From NCBI GenBank assembly GCA_003162615.1, contig PMNG01000118.1:13517-20513 (forward strand): a DNA stretch of 6,997 nt, written 5' to 3'. The position numbers and the translations under genes are program-made. This document shows positions 1 through 5,554 of the stretch, piece by piece; the stretch's first letter is position 1; every line of letters starts with the position of its first letter. The notes beneath the pieces are model-generated. The model was not told the DNA's origin and made no database searches. It was given only the letters and a program-made list of their open reading frames with translations. The DNA is from Methanothrix sp. (lineage in GTDB: Archaea > Halobacteriota > Methanosarcinia > Methanotrichales > Methanotrichaceae).

Positions 1-437
1 GCGACCATTGAATTCCGGCCGCTGTCAAATATTGAATTTTTGTGGATGCCGATGATCGTTCCGATGGCCAGATTAGTATCTACCAGGGAAGAACCGTCCA
101 CCGGATCGGCGGTAACAATATATTTTTCCTGGCCGCGACCTATGGTGACGATATCTTCGAGCTCCTCGGAAGCATACTCGCGAACAAATCCGGAGTTCCG
201 TAGCATATTTTTCAATATGTCGTCGGAAATGCGGTCCAGCGCCAACTGATCCTCGCCGTAAACATTCTTGAAGCCGGCCAGCTTGCGGTTGGATTCGTGG
301 ATTTCCGCGGAAATATATTTGCCGACCACGGCAATCTGCCAGATGAGCCGCCGCAATTCCACCTCGATGCCTTCCATCCACATGTGGCGCCTCAGATCAA
401 CTATGTATTGAGTTTGATCTTTTATGCCGTCACCCAT
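1..437 (-). CDS. fbp: Class I fructose-1,6-bisphosphatase, N-terminal part (runs off the left edge)
   Basis: Hydrolyses fructose 1,6-bisphosphate to fructose 6-phosphate and phosphate in the cytoplasm, for gluconeogenesis or sugar-phosphate cycles. The minus strand reads open for 145 codons from the ATG at 437 to the window edge. The sugar-phosphatase metal site is plain: residues 111-117 read DPVDGSS (family consensus DPLDGSS), followed by a GTIIGI strand (family GTIFGI), and the acidic pair Glu91-Glu92 sits in SEE, as in SEED of the family. The segment VYGEDQLALDRISDD near residues 60-75 matches the region before the acidic pair. The start is supported by an AGGAGA Shine-Dalgarno about six bases upstream. 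Roughly half of a usual 300-residue protein is present. It diverges from the RuBisCO gene, about 580 bases away. Many archaea instead use the unrelated bifunctional FBP aldolase/phosphatase, so this is the bacterial/eukaryotic-style enzyme. Identification is firm; the C-terminus cannot be judged. Confidence 0.93.
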   Translation of the reverse strand, partial: MGDGIKDQTQYIVDLRRHMWMEGIEVELRRLIWQIAVVGKYISAEIHESNRKLAGFKNVYGEDQLALDRISDDILKNMLRNSGFVREYASEELEDIVTIGRGQEKYIVTADPVDGSSLVDTNLAIGTIIGIHKNSIFDSGRNSMV

Positions 438-481
438 AGATTCTCCTGATATTTTCTCCGCAATCTGTAAGTTTTTCTTCG

Positions 482-489
482 ATAATAAA
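482..489 (-). promoter_or_regulatory. Candidate TATA box for fbp
   Basis: On the minus strand this reads TTTATTAT, an archaeal box A-like element. It lies about 45 bases before the fbp ATG at 437. Transcription starting some 25 bases downstream of the box would begin near 457-460, leaving a leader of about 20 bases that still contains the AGGAGA ribosome binding site. Spacing and sequence both fit, but this is a motif match only and the transcript start is inferred. Confidence 0.45.
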
Positions 490-512
490 GATGTTGCCCC
501 CGCATCGAAGAG

Positions 513-677
513 ATGCGTTTCAATCCTCTAATTGCTGTTTGCCAGAATTTCCCAGAGTACTTCCGCAAGCGAATAGGGCCCATGCCGCAAATGTTGCCGG
601 AGGAAGACGTCCGCCAAAAGCTCCTTCCTGGCTCCATGGAGCTTGAGCTTCTTGGCCTTCTCTGTCGCCGCCTCTAA
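513..677 (+). CDS. Uncertain small open frame or gene remnant, 54 aa
   Basis: An ATG-started frame of 54 codons ends at TAA 675-677; the frame is open back to 489, just after an in-frame TAA. The product begins MRFNPLIAVCQNF and contains a charged middle with PEEDVRQK and a leucine-rich end, ELELLGLL. Codon choice looks gene-like (TTC, TAC, GAG, AAG, CGC) and the peptide could form amphipathic helices. Against it, there is no good Shine-Dalgarno (only a weak GAAGAG), it is short, and I do not recognise the family. It would be transcribed away from fbp and towards rbcL. It could be a real small protein, the decayed end of a former gene, or chance. No function is proposed. Confidence 0.25.
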   Translation: MRFNPLIAVCQNFPEYFRKRIGPMPQMLPEEDVRQKLLPGSMELELLGLLCRRL

Positions 678-889
678 TCCAGTGCATCCAGACTCGCTTT
701 ACTGTTATCCACTAATTTGAGATCTCTAGCGCTTTATTTGGTGTTGAAGTTATTCGTTTTGTGGCGGATTATGCATCTTATCTTTCTGGGAGTTAGCTTT
801 ACGATTTTGTTCTTCTTTCCCATGCACCAGTGATGGGCATGTAACGTCAAGAGTATCGGGACAGTCTTAAGCCTCTCTTGCAGAAGTTC

Positions 890-896
890 TTATATC
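890..896 (+). promoter_or_regulatory. Candidate TATA box for rbcL
   Basis: TTATATC inside AGTTCTTATATCTG resembles an archaeal box A. A start of transcription about 25 bases downstream would fall near 918, giving a leader of about 100 bases to the ATG at 1017 or about 40 bases to the TTG at 960. It is the best TATA-like match in the 200 bases before the gene, but it is not unique enough to be certain. Confidence 0.35.
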
Positions 897-1003
897 TGCC
901 AGAGATCATCTATGACCGGAAGCGGCCATGTAGGCCTTAATGCCATTTAGAGGAAGGAATTGTCCTCGGAGCATAAGCGGCCTGGCTGGCTAGTGATAGA
1001 AAC

Positions 1004-1012
1004 CAGGAGAGG
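1004..1012 (+). promoter_or_regulatory. Ribosome binding site deciding the rbcL start
   Basis: AGGAGAGGT, four bases before the ATG at 1017, is a strong match to the archaeal anti-Shine-Dalgarno partner GGAGGTGAT. It favours ATG 1017 over the in-frame TTG at 960, which has only a less canonical GAGGAAGG upstream. Confidence 0.6.
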
Positions 1013-1016
1013 TAAT

Positions 1017-2180
1017 ATGGACCTTGTTGCAAAATATCACGTAGAAACAGACCTTCCCATCCAGAAGGCAGCTGAGGCCATAGCCGCCGAGCAGTCAACG
1101 GGCACCTGGACCGAGGTCCGGGGCGCAGATAACCCCCTCGCAGCCCGTGTTATTAGAGCCGAAGGAGACCTTGTAGAGATAGGCTTTCCCGTGGAGCTTT
1201 TTGAGCCCGGAAATATTCCCCAGTACCTATCTGTGATCGCAGGGAACCTGTTCGGCCTGGGATCACTGAAGAAGGTGCGTCTTCTGGACGTGGACTTTCC
1301 TGAGAGCCTTGTGAGGGCCCACCGAGGTCCAATGTTCGGGATCGAAGATGCTCGAAAGATCTTGGATGTTTTCGATCGACCATTGGTCGGAACCATCGTT
1401 AAGCCCAAGGTTGGCCTGGACCCCGCGGGCACGGCAGAGGTGGCGGCTGCCGCTGTTCGTGGTGGGCTGGACCTCGTCAAGGACGATGAGACGCTGACGA
1501 ACCAATCCTTTTGCCCGATGGTGGAAAGGGTGGAGGCTGTGATGAGCGCTTTGGATAGGGCAGAAAAGGATACGGGCAAGAAGGCCTTCTACGCCGTTAA
1601 CGTTACCACGGGGGCCGATCAGATTCTCGAGAGAGCTGAAAAGGCCGTGGATCACGGAGCCAATATGGTCATGGTAGATGTTCTGACAGCTGGGTTCTCA
1701 GCTCTCGAAGTTCTATCGAGGAATGTAAAGGTTCCGGTGCACGTTCATAGGACCATGCACGGTGCCATGACCAGGGACAAAGGTCACGGGATCTCCATGG
1801 TGGTGATAGCTAAGCTTGTCCGGATGGCGGGAGGGACCAACCTGCACACGGGCAGCTATCTAGGCAAGATGGCTCGCGAGATCGAGGAAAATGACCTATG
1901 CAGGGACGCCCTAAGAAACGAGTGGCATGGACTGAAGAGAGTCTTCCCCGTCGCATCCGGGGGCATCTATCCTGCAACTGTTCATGCCAATCTGGACGGA
2001 TATGGCATCGATTGCATAGTCCAGGCTGGTGGAGGAGTTCATGGCCACCCCGGAGGCACAACGGCCGGAGCCAGGGCCATGGTCCAGGCAGCAGAAGCCT
2101 GGATGAAGCGGGTCCCTCTGTCCGAATACGCGGAAGATCACAAAGAGTTGGAAACTGCCTTAAAATTCTGGGGATCGTGA
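1017..2180 (+). CDS. rbcL: Form III (archaeal) RuBisCO large subunit
   Basis: Carboxylates ribulose 1,5-bisphosphate to two 3-phosphoglycerates; archaeal form III enzymes need no small subunit. With the ATG at 1017 the protein has 387 residues. Conserved sites, with spinach equivalents: Glu25 and Thr30-Trp31 in EQSTGTW (E60, T65, W66), Asn77 in GNLFGL (N123), Lys129 and Lys131 in KPKVGL (K175, K177), the carbamylated Lys155 and metal ligands Asp157-Glu158 in KDDE (K201, D203, E204), His244-Arg245 in HRTMH (H294, R295), His277 and loop-6 Lys284 (H327, K334), Ser314 in ASGG (S379), and GGG at 338-340. A complete catalytic set argues against a form IV RuBisCO-like protein. The short N-terminus resembles the III-a type of methanogens, which is an inference. 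AGGAGAGGT lies just before ATG 1017. An upstream in-frame TTG at 960, also preceded by a purine-rich GAGGAAGG, would add 19 residues unlike the family. Confidence 0.95.
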   Translation: MDLVAKYHVETDLPIQKAAEAIAAEQSTGTWTEVRGADNPLAARVIRAEGDLVEIGFPVELFEPGNIPQYLSVIAGNLFGLGSLKKVRLLDVDFPESLVRAHRGPMFGIEDARKILDVFDRPLVGTIVKPKVGLDPAGTAEVAAAAVRGGLDLVKDDETLTNQSFCPMVERVEAVMSALDRAEKDTGKKAFYAVNVTTGADQILERAEKAVDHGANMVMVDVLTAGFSALEVLSRNVKVPVHVHRTMHGAMTRDKGHGISMVVIAKLVRMAGGTNLHTGSYLGKMAREIEENDLCRDALRNEWHGLKRVFPVASGGIYPATVHANLDGYGIDCIVQAGGGVHGHPGGTTAGARAMVQAAEAWMKRVPLSEYAEDHKELETALKFWGS

Positions 2181-2226
2181 AGCAGAGGATCGGAATCGCC
2201 CGGATTATAAAGGCAAAACCGAAGAG

Positions 2227-2234
2227 TTTATATT
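2227..2234 (+). promoter_or_regulatory. Candidate TATA box of the atp operon
   Basis: TTTATATT is close to the methanogen box A consensus and is preceded by a purine-rich CCGAAGAG that could serve as the TFB recognition element. Transcription would be expected to start near 2256-2260, giving a leader of roughly 80 bases before atpH. This is the best promoter match in the window. Confidence 0.6.
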
Positions 2235-2261
2235 GGTAGATGAGGATGATTTGCCACGTTT

Positions 2262-2278
2262 ATCACGATCAAAGTGAT
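2262..2278 (+). repeat. Small inverted repeat in the atp leader
   Basis: ATCAC (2262-2266) and GTGAT (2274-2278) pair across a 7-base loop. The element lies at or just after the expected transcription start, so it could be an operator half-site pair or a leader hairpin. With only five base pairs it could also be chance. Confidence 0.3.
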
Positions 2279-2336
2279 GTAGCGCTGTTTGAAAAAACAG
2301 GAAGAGGTGTAGAGAGGGAATATGTAGAGGGATCTG

Positions 2337-2663
2337 ATGGCTAGAGAGGATATCTTATCGAAAATCAAAACGGCAGAGGCTGAGGCCAGGGCCAGCGTCC
2401 AGCGGGCCATGGAAGAAAAGGAGAAGAAGATAGCCGATGCCACCACTGAAGCAGCGAACATCGTTAGGACCGCTGAAACAACTGCACAGGAATACTACGA
2501 CAAGAGCATTGCCCAAGCAGAGGCTGATGTTAAATCCAAGAAGGAGTCGATCGTAGGCAGCGGCGCAAAGAACGTCAGTTCGATGAGCAACAGCGCCAGC
2601 ACTAAACTGGACAAGGCCGTTGAATATCTATTGAAGGAGTTCATGGGGTTATTGCATGCTTAG
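2337..2663 (+). CDS. atpH: A-type ATP synthase subunit H (peripheral stalk)
   Basis: Forms the peripheral stalk of the A1Ao ATP synthase as a coiled-coil heterodimer with subunit E, holding the catalytic head still against the rotor. The 108-residue product is the usual size and is almost wholly helical. It is very rich in Ala, Glu and Lys, with heptad-like spacing through residues 5-80 (for example EKEKKIADATTEA) and no membrane segment or signal peptide. The start at 2337 is supported by GAGG at 2327-2330, six bases upstream. It is the first gene of the operon and its end overlaps atpI by 8 bases, implying translational coupling. The call rests on coiled-coil character, length and position directly before atpI; sequence alone is weakly diagnostic for this subunit. 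Confidence 0.9.
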   Translation: MAREDILSKIKTAEAEARASVQRAMEEKEKKIADATTEAANIVRTAETTAQEYYDKSIAQAEADVKSKKESIVGSGAKNVSSMSNSASTKLDKAVEYLLKEFMGLLHA

Positions 2664-4683
2664 ACCCGTTAAGATGAGTCGCGTAGTCGTCGCCGGGTCA
2701 AAGGACGTGATGCCACCTGTTGTCGAAAAGTTGCATGAGTTGCGCCTGTTACATATAGTCAACTATAACGGCAGCTTGCCAGAATTTGAGCTTGGCAAGC
2801 CCATCGGCAAGGCCAAGGAGTATTCTGAGGATCTCATTAAGCTCAGATCGATGGCCAGATACCTGGATATTAAATCCAAGGCTCCTGAGGTAACCTATCC
2901 CGAATCGCAGGTGGTCTCCCAGATGGACGACCTCCTGAACAATGTCGGTGCGGAGGTAACCTCGACCTTTGAGCGCATAACCGAGATCGAGACGGAGATC
3001 AAATCCAAGCAGGATCAGATCAGAGCACTGGGACCCCTGGCGTCTTTGCCGTTGCCCCTGGAATTATACCACGGATATGACTCTTTGGCAGTCCATGTGG
3101 GCTCTGTTGCATCCGCGGTTGACGCGGACGTTGCCAAAGTCTCCCCGGTTAACGAGGTCTATTCTGCAAGTTCCAAAACGGGTATGATCGTTGCGGTATT
3201 CGTTCCCGTTGCCAAGGCTGGAGAGGTGTCTTCTGTCTTAGGAGAGCACGGATTTGCAGAGATGTCCGTTCCCAGCTTGGAGGGCAGCGTAGACTCGGCC
3301 ATATCCGCTCTGGAATCGAGCGTGAAGAGCCTGGAAGGCGAGATGGCTCCTCTCCAGAAGAAGCTCGTGGATCTAAAGAAGCAGCATGAGGATATGATCC
3401 TGGCAGCCGATGAGTACCTGTCGATGCAGACCCAAAAGGCCGAAGCGCCCTTGCACTTCGCAGCGACCAGCAACGCCTTTGTCATAGACGGCTGGATACC
3501 AACCGAAGAGTTCAACAGGCTGAAAGGCGAGCTGGAGACAGCCGCCAGCGGGCACATCGACGTCCAGATGCTCGACGACAAAGAATCGGACGAACTTGTC
3601 GAACAAGGCGAGGATATACCGACACAGATGAACAACCCAGGGATTGCCAAGCCCTTTGAGCTGATCACTCGTCTCTTCGCTATACCTGAATACAAGGAGT
3701 TCGACCCGACAGTTCTGATATTCGCATTCTTCCCCGTCATGTTCGGCATGATCCTGGGAGATATCGGATATGGCATCATGATTCTTCTGGTCTTATTCCT
3801 CCTGGAGAGGAGATTCAGAACAGAAGGCTGGCGACAGCTGATCAACATCGTTAAGATCTCCAGCGTTTGGGCAATCGTGTTCGGATTTTTCTTTGGAGAG
3901 ATCTTCGGACCGCTTGGACTCTGGGGCAGAGTAATGGGTCAACTTCCAGAAGAAGAAGTAACGCACCTGAACTCGATTGGTGCCTTCTACGGTGATGGCG
4001 TATACGGTGCTCTGGGAAGGCTGGGGCCAGCGGGAATGTTTCCCATGGATCGGCTTGCAACAAACGCTGTTTTAATGCTGATCGGCATCAGTCTCTTCAT
4101 CGGTGTCGTTCACTGCGGCGTTGGATCCATCCTCGGCATCAAGACCGAACTGGGCTACGGCGAGAAGAAACACGCCTACTTCGAGAGGCTTCCAGTACTT
4201 CTCTTCCAGGTCTTCTTCGCTGTGCTTCTGCTGGGAATGGTCATGGGCATGAACATGGTTCTGGTTGGCCCAAGTGCCCTCATAATTGTCATATCAATTG
4301 TGATGATGATCATGGGTCCAGAGGGGCCAATGGGTTTGGCTCACGTTCCGTCCCTGATAAGCAATCTCATATCATATCTGAGGTTGCTGGCAATCGGCTT
4401 AGCATCTGTTGGCCTTGCCTTCGCTGCTAATCAGCTGGGATTCCAGGTCATAATGCCAATGCTGAGCGGTGGCGCAGAGAGTCCGACAATTGTTGCGATG
4501 ATCGCCGGTGTAGTGATTTTGTTCGTAGTGCACTTCATCAACCTGCTGCTGGGAATTTTGTCCCCATTCATGCATCCACTGAGGTTGCATTATGTGGAGA
4601 TGTTCACGAAGTTCTACAGCGCGCACGGCGGTGGAGTTGAATACGTTCCCTTCGGCCATGTCCGAAGGTTCTTGAAGGTTTAA
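2656..4683 (+). CDS. atpI: A-type ATP synthase subunit I (membrane subunit a homologue)
   Basis: Membrane stator of the A1Ao ATP synthase, providing the ion half-channels beside the AtpK ring. The 675 residues are typical of the V/A-type 116-kDa-like family. The N-terminal cytoplasmic half, to about residue 345, has coiled-coil stretches (about 45-125 and 215-260) that meet the peripheral stalks. The C-terminal half is membrane-embedded, with hydrophobic segments near 355-382, 396-418, 468-496, 511-531, 535-554, 567-595 and 611-635. The family motif FFPVMFGMILGDIGYG is at 358-373. The essential arginine is Arg576 in LISYLRLLAIGLASVG, and the signature SPFMHPLRLHYVE is at 636-648. The start at 2656 gives MLRPVKMSRVVV, a usual family N-terminus. 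A GGAG lies 17 bases upstream, too far for normal use, so initiation probably depends on coupling to atpH. Confidence 0.97.
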   Translation: MLRPVKMSRVVVAGSKDVMPPVVEKLHELRLLHIVNYNGSLPEFELGKPIGKAKEYSEDLIKLRSMARYLDIKSKAPEVTYPESQVVSQMDDLLNNVGAEVTSTFERITEIETEIKSKQDQIRALGPLASLPLPLELYHGYDSLAVHVGSVASAVDADVAKVSPVNEVYSASSKTGMIVAVFVPVAKAGEVSSVLGEHGFAEMSVPSLEGSVDSAISALESSVKSLEGEMAPLQKKLVDLKKQHEDMILAADEYLSMQTQKAEAPLHFAATSNAFVIDGWIPTEEFNRLKGELETAASGHIDVQMLDDKESDELVEQGEDIPTQMNNPGIAKPFELITRLFAIPEYKEFDPTVLIFAFFPVMFGMILGDIGYGIMILLVLFLLERRFRTEGWRQLINIVKISSVWAIVFGFFFGEIFGPLGLWGRVMGQLPEEEVTHLNSIGAFYGDGVYGALGRLGPAGMFPMDRLATNAVLMLIGISLFIGVVHCGVGSILGIKTELGYGEKKHAYFERLPVLLFQVFFAVLLLGMVMGMNMVLVGPSALIIVISIVMMIMGPEGPMGLAHVPSLISNLISYLRLLAIGLASVGLAFAANQLGFQVIMPMLSGGAESPTIVAMIAGVVILFVVHFINLLLGILSPFMHPLRLHYVEMFTKFYSAHGGGVEYVPFGHVRRFLKV

Positions 4684-4696
4684 GTTAATACAAAAA

Positions 4697-4701
4697 GGAG
4701 G
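4697..4701 (+). promoter_or_regulatory. Strong ribosome binding site deciding the atpK start
   Basis: GGAGG, within AAAAAGGAGG, is the strongest Shine-Dalgarno match in the operon. It lies 10 bases before the ATG at 4712 but only one base before an in-frame TTG at 4703, so the ATG is the start. A strong site fits the need for many copies of the ring subunit. Confidence 0.65.
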
Positions 4702-4711
4702 ATTGAGGAAA

Positions 4712-4969
4712 ATGGCAGTAACGGATCTTGGAGCATTGTATGGAAGTCTGGCTGTAGGTGCTGGTCTGGCAACTGGACTGGCAGGTATTGGTGCAGGAAT
4801 GGGTGAGCAGGGTATCGGAGCTGCAGTAGTCGGCGTAGTGGCCGAGGAACCCGGATTCCTTGGAAAGGGTCTGTTCCTAATGCTTCTGCCTGAGACTCTG
4901 ATCATCTTCGGACTTGCAGTTTCATTGATTCTGATGTTCGCCTGGACACCATTCGCTAGCCACCTCTAA
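4712..4969 (+). CDS. atpK: A-type ATP synthase subunit K (rotor ring c subunit)
   Basis: Proteolipid that forms the rotating ion-carrying ring in the membrane. The 85-residue product is a single helical hairpin. Helix 1, about residues 6-42, is glycine/alanine rich and ends in GIGAGMGEQGIGAA. A short polar loop (EEPG) follows, and helix 2, about 50-78, carries the ion-binding carboxylate Glu61 in LLPETLIIFG. One hairpin with one such glutamate is the simple two-helix form, not the doubled or tripled forms of some methanogens. Thr62 follows Glu61, but position 63 is Leu rather than the Gln of PETQ-type c subunits, and Glu32-Gln33 sit near the end of helix 1; these bear on Na+ versus H+ use. 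It lies between atpI and atpE with gaps of 28 and 31 bases. The start is fixed by GGAGG at 4697. Confidence 0.96.
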   Translation: MAVTDLGALYGSLAVGAGLATGLAGIGAGMGEQGIGAAVVGVVAEEPGFLGKGLFLMLLPETLIIFGLAVSLILMFAWTPFASHL

Positions 4970-4973
4970 ATAA

Positions 4974-4988
4974 TCAGAAAAATTCTGA
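4974..4988 (+). repeat. Hairpin between atpK and atpE
   Basis: TCAGAA (4974-4979) and TTCTGA (4983-4988) form a perfect six-base stem with an AAA loop. It starts five bases after the atpK stop, and its end touches the GAGGGTGA ribosome binding site of atpE. There is no T tract after it, so it is not a standard terminator. It could stabilise or process the message 3' of atpK, or lower initiation at atpE. Confidence 0.4.
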
Positions 4989-5000
4989 GGGTGAGAGGCA

Positions 5001-5549
5001 ATGGCACTAGACGCAGTGGTAGAGGATATTCTGGCGACCAGCAAAAGCAAGGTCGCTTCAGTCAGCGCTGAGGCTGACCAGGAAGTTGCCAGAATACTAG
5101 ACGAAGCCAGAAAACGTGCCGCAGGAATAAAATCCAGGAAAGAAAAAGAGGTTGGACAGGCTATCGAGGCTTTGGAGCGCCGGGTGATCTCCAGCGCTCA
5201 CCTCGAAGTCAAGAGGTCCGAGCTGAACGTTAACAAGGAGATGCTGGAGCAGTCCAAAGCCAAGCTCTTTGGTGCTATCCAGAAGCTCCCCAAGGATCAG
5301 AATGAAGCGCTGATCAAGAAGATGCTCGAACCTTATGACCTCAAGGATATGAAGGTCTTCTCCAATAAGAAGGATGAGGCTTTCGTATCCTCTCTCGCTC
5401 CCAATTACGGCGGGAACCTGGACATCATCGGCGGCGTTGTGGTCGAGAGCAAGGACGGCGCTCTTCGTTACGATTTAACCTTCGAAACTCTTGCGCGTGA
5501 GGTCTTCAACAACCACATGAAAGAGGCTTCTAAGATCATATTCGGGTGA
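5001..5549 (+). CDS. atpE: A-type ATP synthase subunit E (peripheral stalk)
   Basis: Pairs with AtpH to make the peripheral stalks; its globular C-terminus caps the A1 head. The 182-residue length is normal for the family. Residues 1-105 are a charged helix rich in Ala, Glu, Lys and Arg (for example ARILDEARKRAAG). The C-terminal part, from about 110, turns mixed, with the family-like GGVVVESKDGALRYDLTFETLA stretch split over 143-165 and the end FNNHMKEASKIIFG. GAGGGTGA ends six bases before the ATG at 5001 and overlaps the foot of the hairpin behind atpK. The stop is followed after five bases by the preferred atpC ATG. Identification is firm from the C-terminal domain and the operon position. 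Confidence 0.95.
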   Translation: MALDAVVEDILATSKSKVASVSAEADQEVARILDEARKRAAGIKSRKEKEVGQAIEALERRVISSAHLEVKRSELNVNKEMLEQSKAKLFGAIQKLPKDQNEALIKKMLEPYDLKDMKVFSNKKDEAFVSSLAPNYGGNLDIIGGVVVESKDGALRYDLTFETLAREVFNNHMKEASKIIFG

Positions 5550-5554
5550 GGACG

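Larger units (their letters stand above)
438..1016. other. Long divergent intergenic region between fbp and rbcL
   Basis: This stretch of about 580 bases lies between the start of fbp and the preferred start of rbcL. It contains the candidate fbp TATA box (482-489), the uncertain 54-codon frame (513-677), and then an A+T-richer part from about 680 to 910 in which I see no convincing gene on either strand. Small inverted repeats are present: CGCATC/GATGCG at 501-517, the 12-base palindrome GCTCCATGGAGC at 631-642, CCCAT/ATGGG at 819-837 and GGCC/GGCC at 924-936. None is followed by a long T tract, so none is called a terminator. The region is long for a compact archaeal genome and probably carries control sites for both flanking genes. 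Confidence 0.6.
2181..2336. other. Spacer with promoter and leader of the ATP synthase operon
   Basis: These 156 bases separate rbcL from atpH. They hold a TATA-like box at 2227-2234 and a short inverted repeat at 2262-2278. I see no T-rich transcription stop after rbcL, so read-through from rbcL into the atp genes cannot be excluded. An open frame of 34 codons starts at 2240 and overlaps the atpH start, but it begins before the expected transcription start and is not called a gene. Confidence 0.55.

Noticed and set aside
517..526. GTTTCAATCC, a string common in archaeal CRISPR repeats, next to a CGCATC/GATGCG hairpin
   Set aside because: Only one copy is present and there is no regularly spaced repeat or spacer pattern around it.
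422..637. Minus-strand open frame of 71 codons overlapping the fbp start
   Set aside because: It overlaps the well-supported start of fbp in another frame, and its composition (many Arg, Ser and Gly) looks like a shadow.
912..950. Twelve-codon mini-frame (MTGSGHVGLNAI) in the rbcL leader
   Set aside because: Its ATG lies at or before the expected transcription start and it has no ribosome site of note; chance is likely.
1037..1579. Long open frame on the minus strand within rbcL
   Set aside because: The sense strand encodes a complete RuBisCO; the antisense product is low-complexity Ser/Arg/Pro sequence typical of a mirror frame.
2240..2344. 34-codon frame before atpH, overlapping its start
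   Set aside because: Its ATG is only about 6 bases after the TATA-like box and so probably lies upstream of the transcription start; the peptide shows no recognisable feature.
2530..3009. Repeated AAATCCAAG at 2532, 2872 and 3001
   Set aside because: All three copies encode Lys-Ser-Lys in frame within the coiled-coil regions of AtpH and AtpI; this is explained by coding and codon bias.
3159..3848. 229-codon antisense frame within atpI
   Set aside because: It lies wholly opposite a well-conserved gene, has Ser/Arg-rich shadow composition, and shows no independent promoter or ribosome site.
4703..4711. TTG start for atpK, three codons upstream of the ATG
   Set aside because: It is one base from the GGAGG ribosome site, too close to be used; ATG 4712 is properly spaced.
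5546..5554. GTG start for atpC overlapping the atpE stop
   Set aside because: It has no upstream ribosome site, whereas GGTGA at 5545-5549 is well placed for the ATG at 5555.
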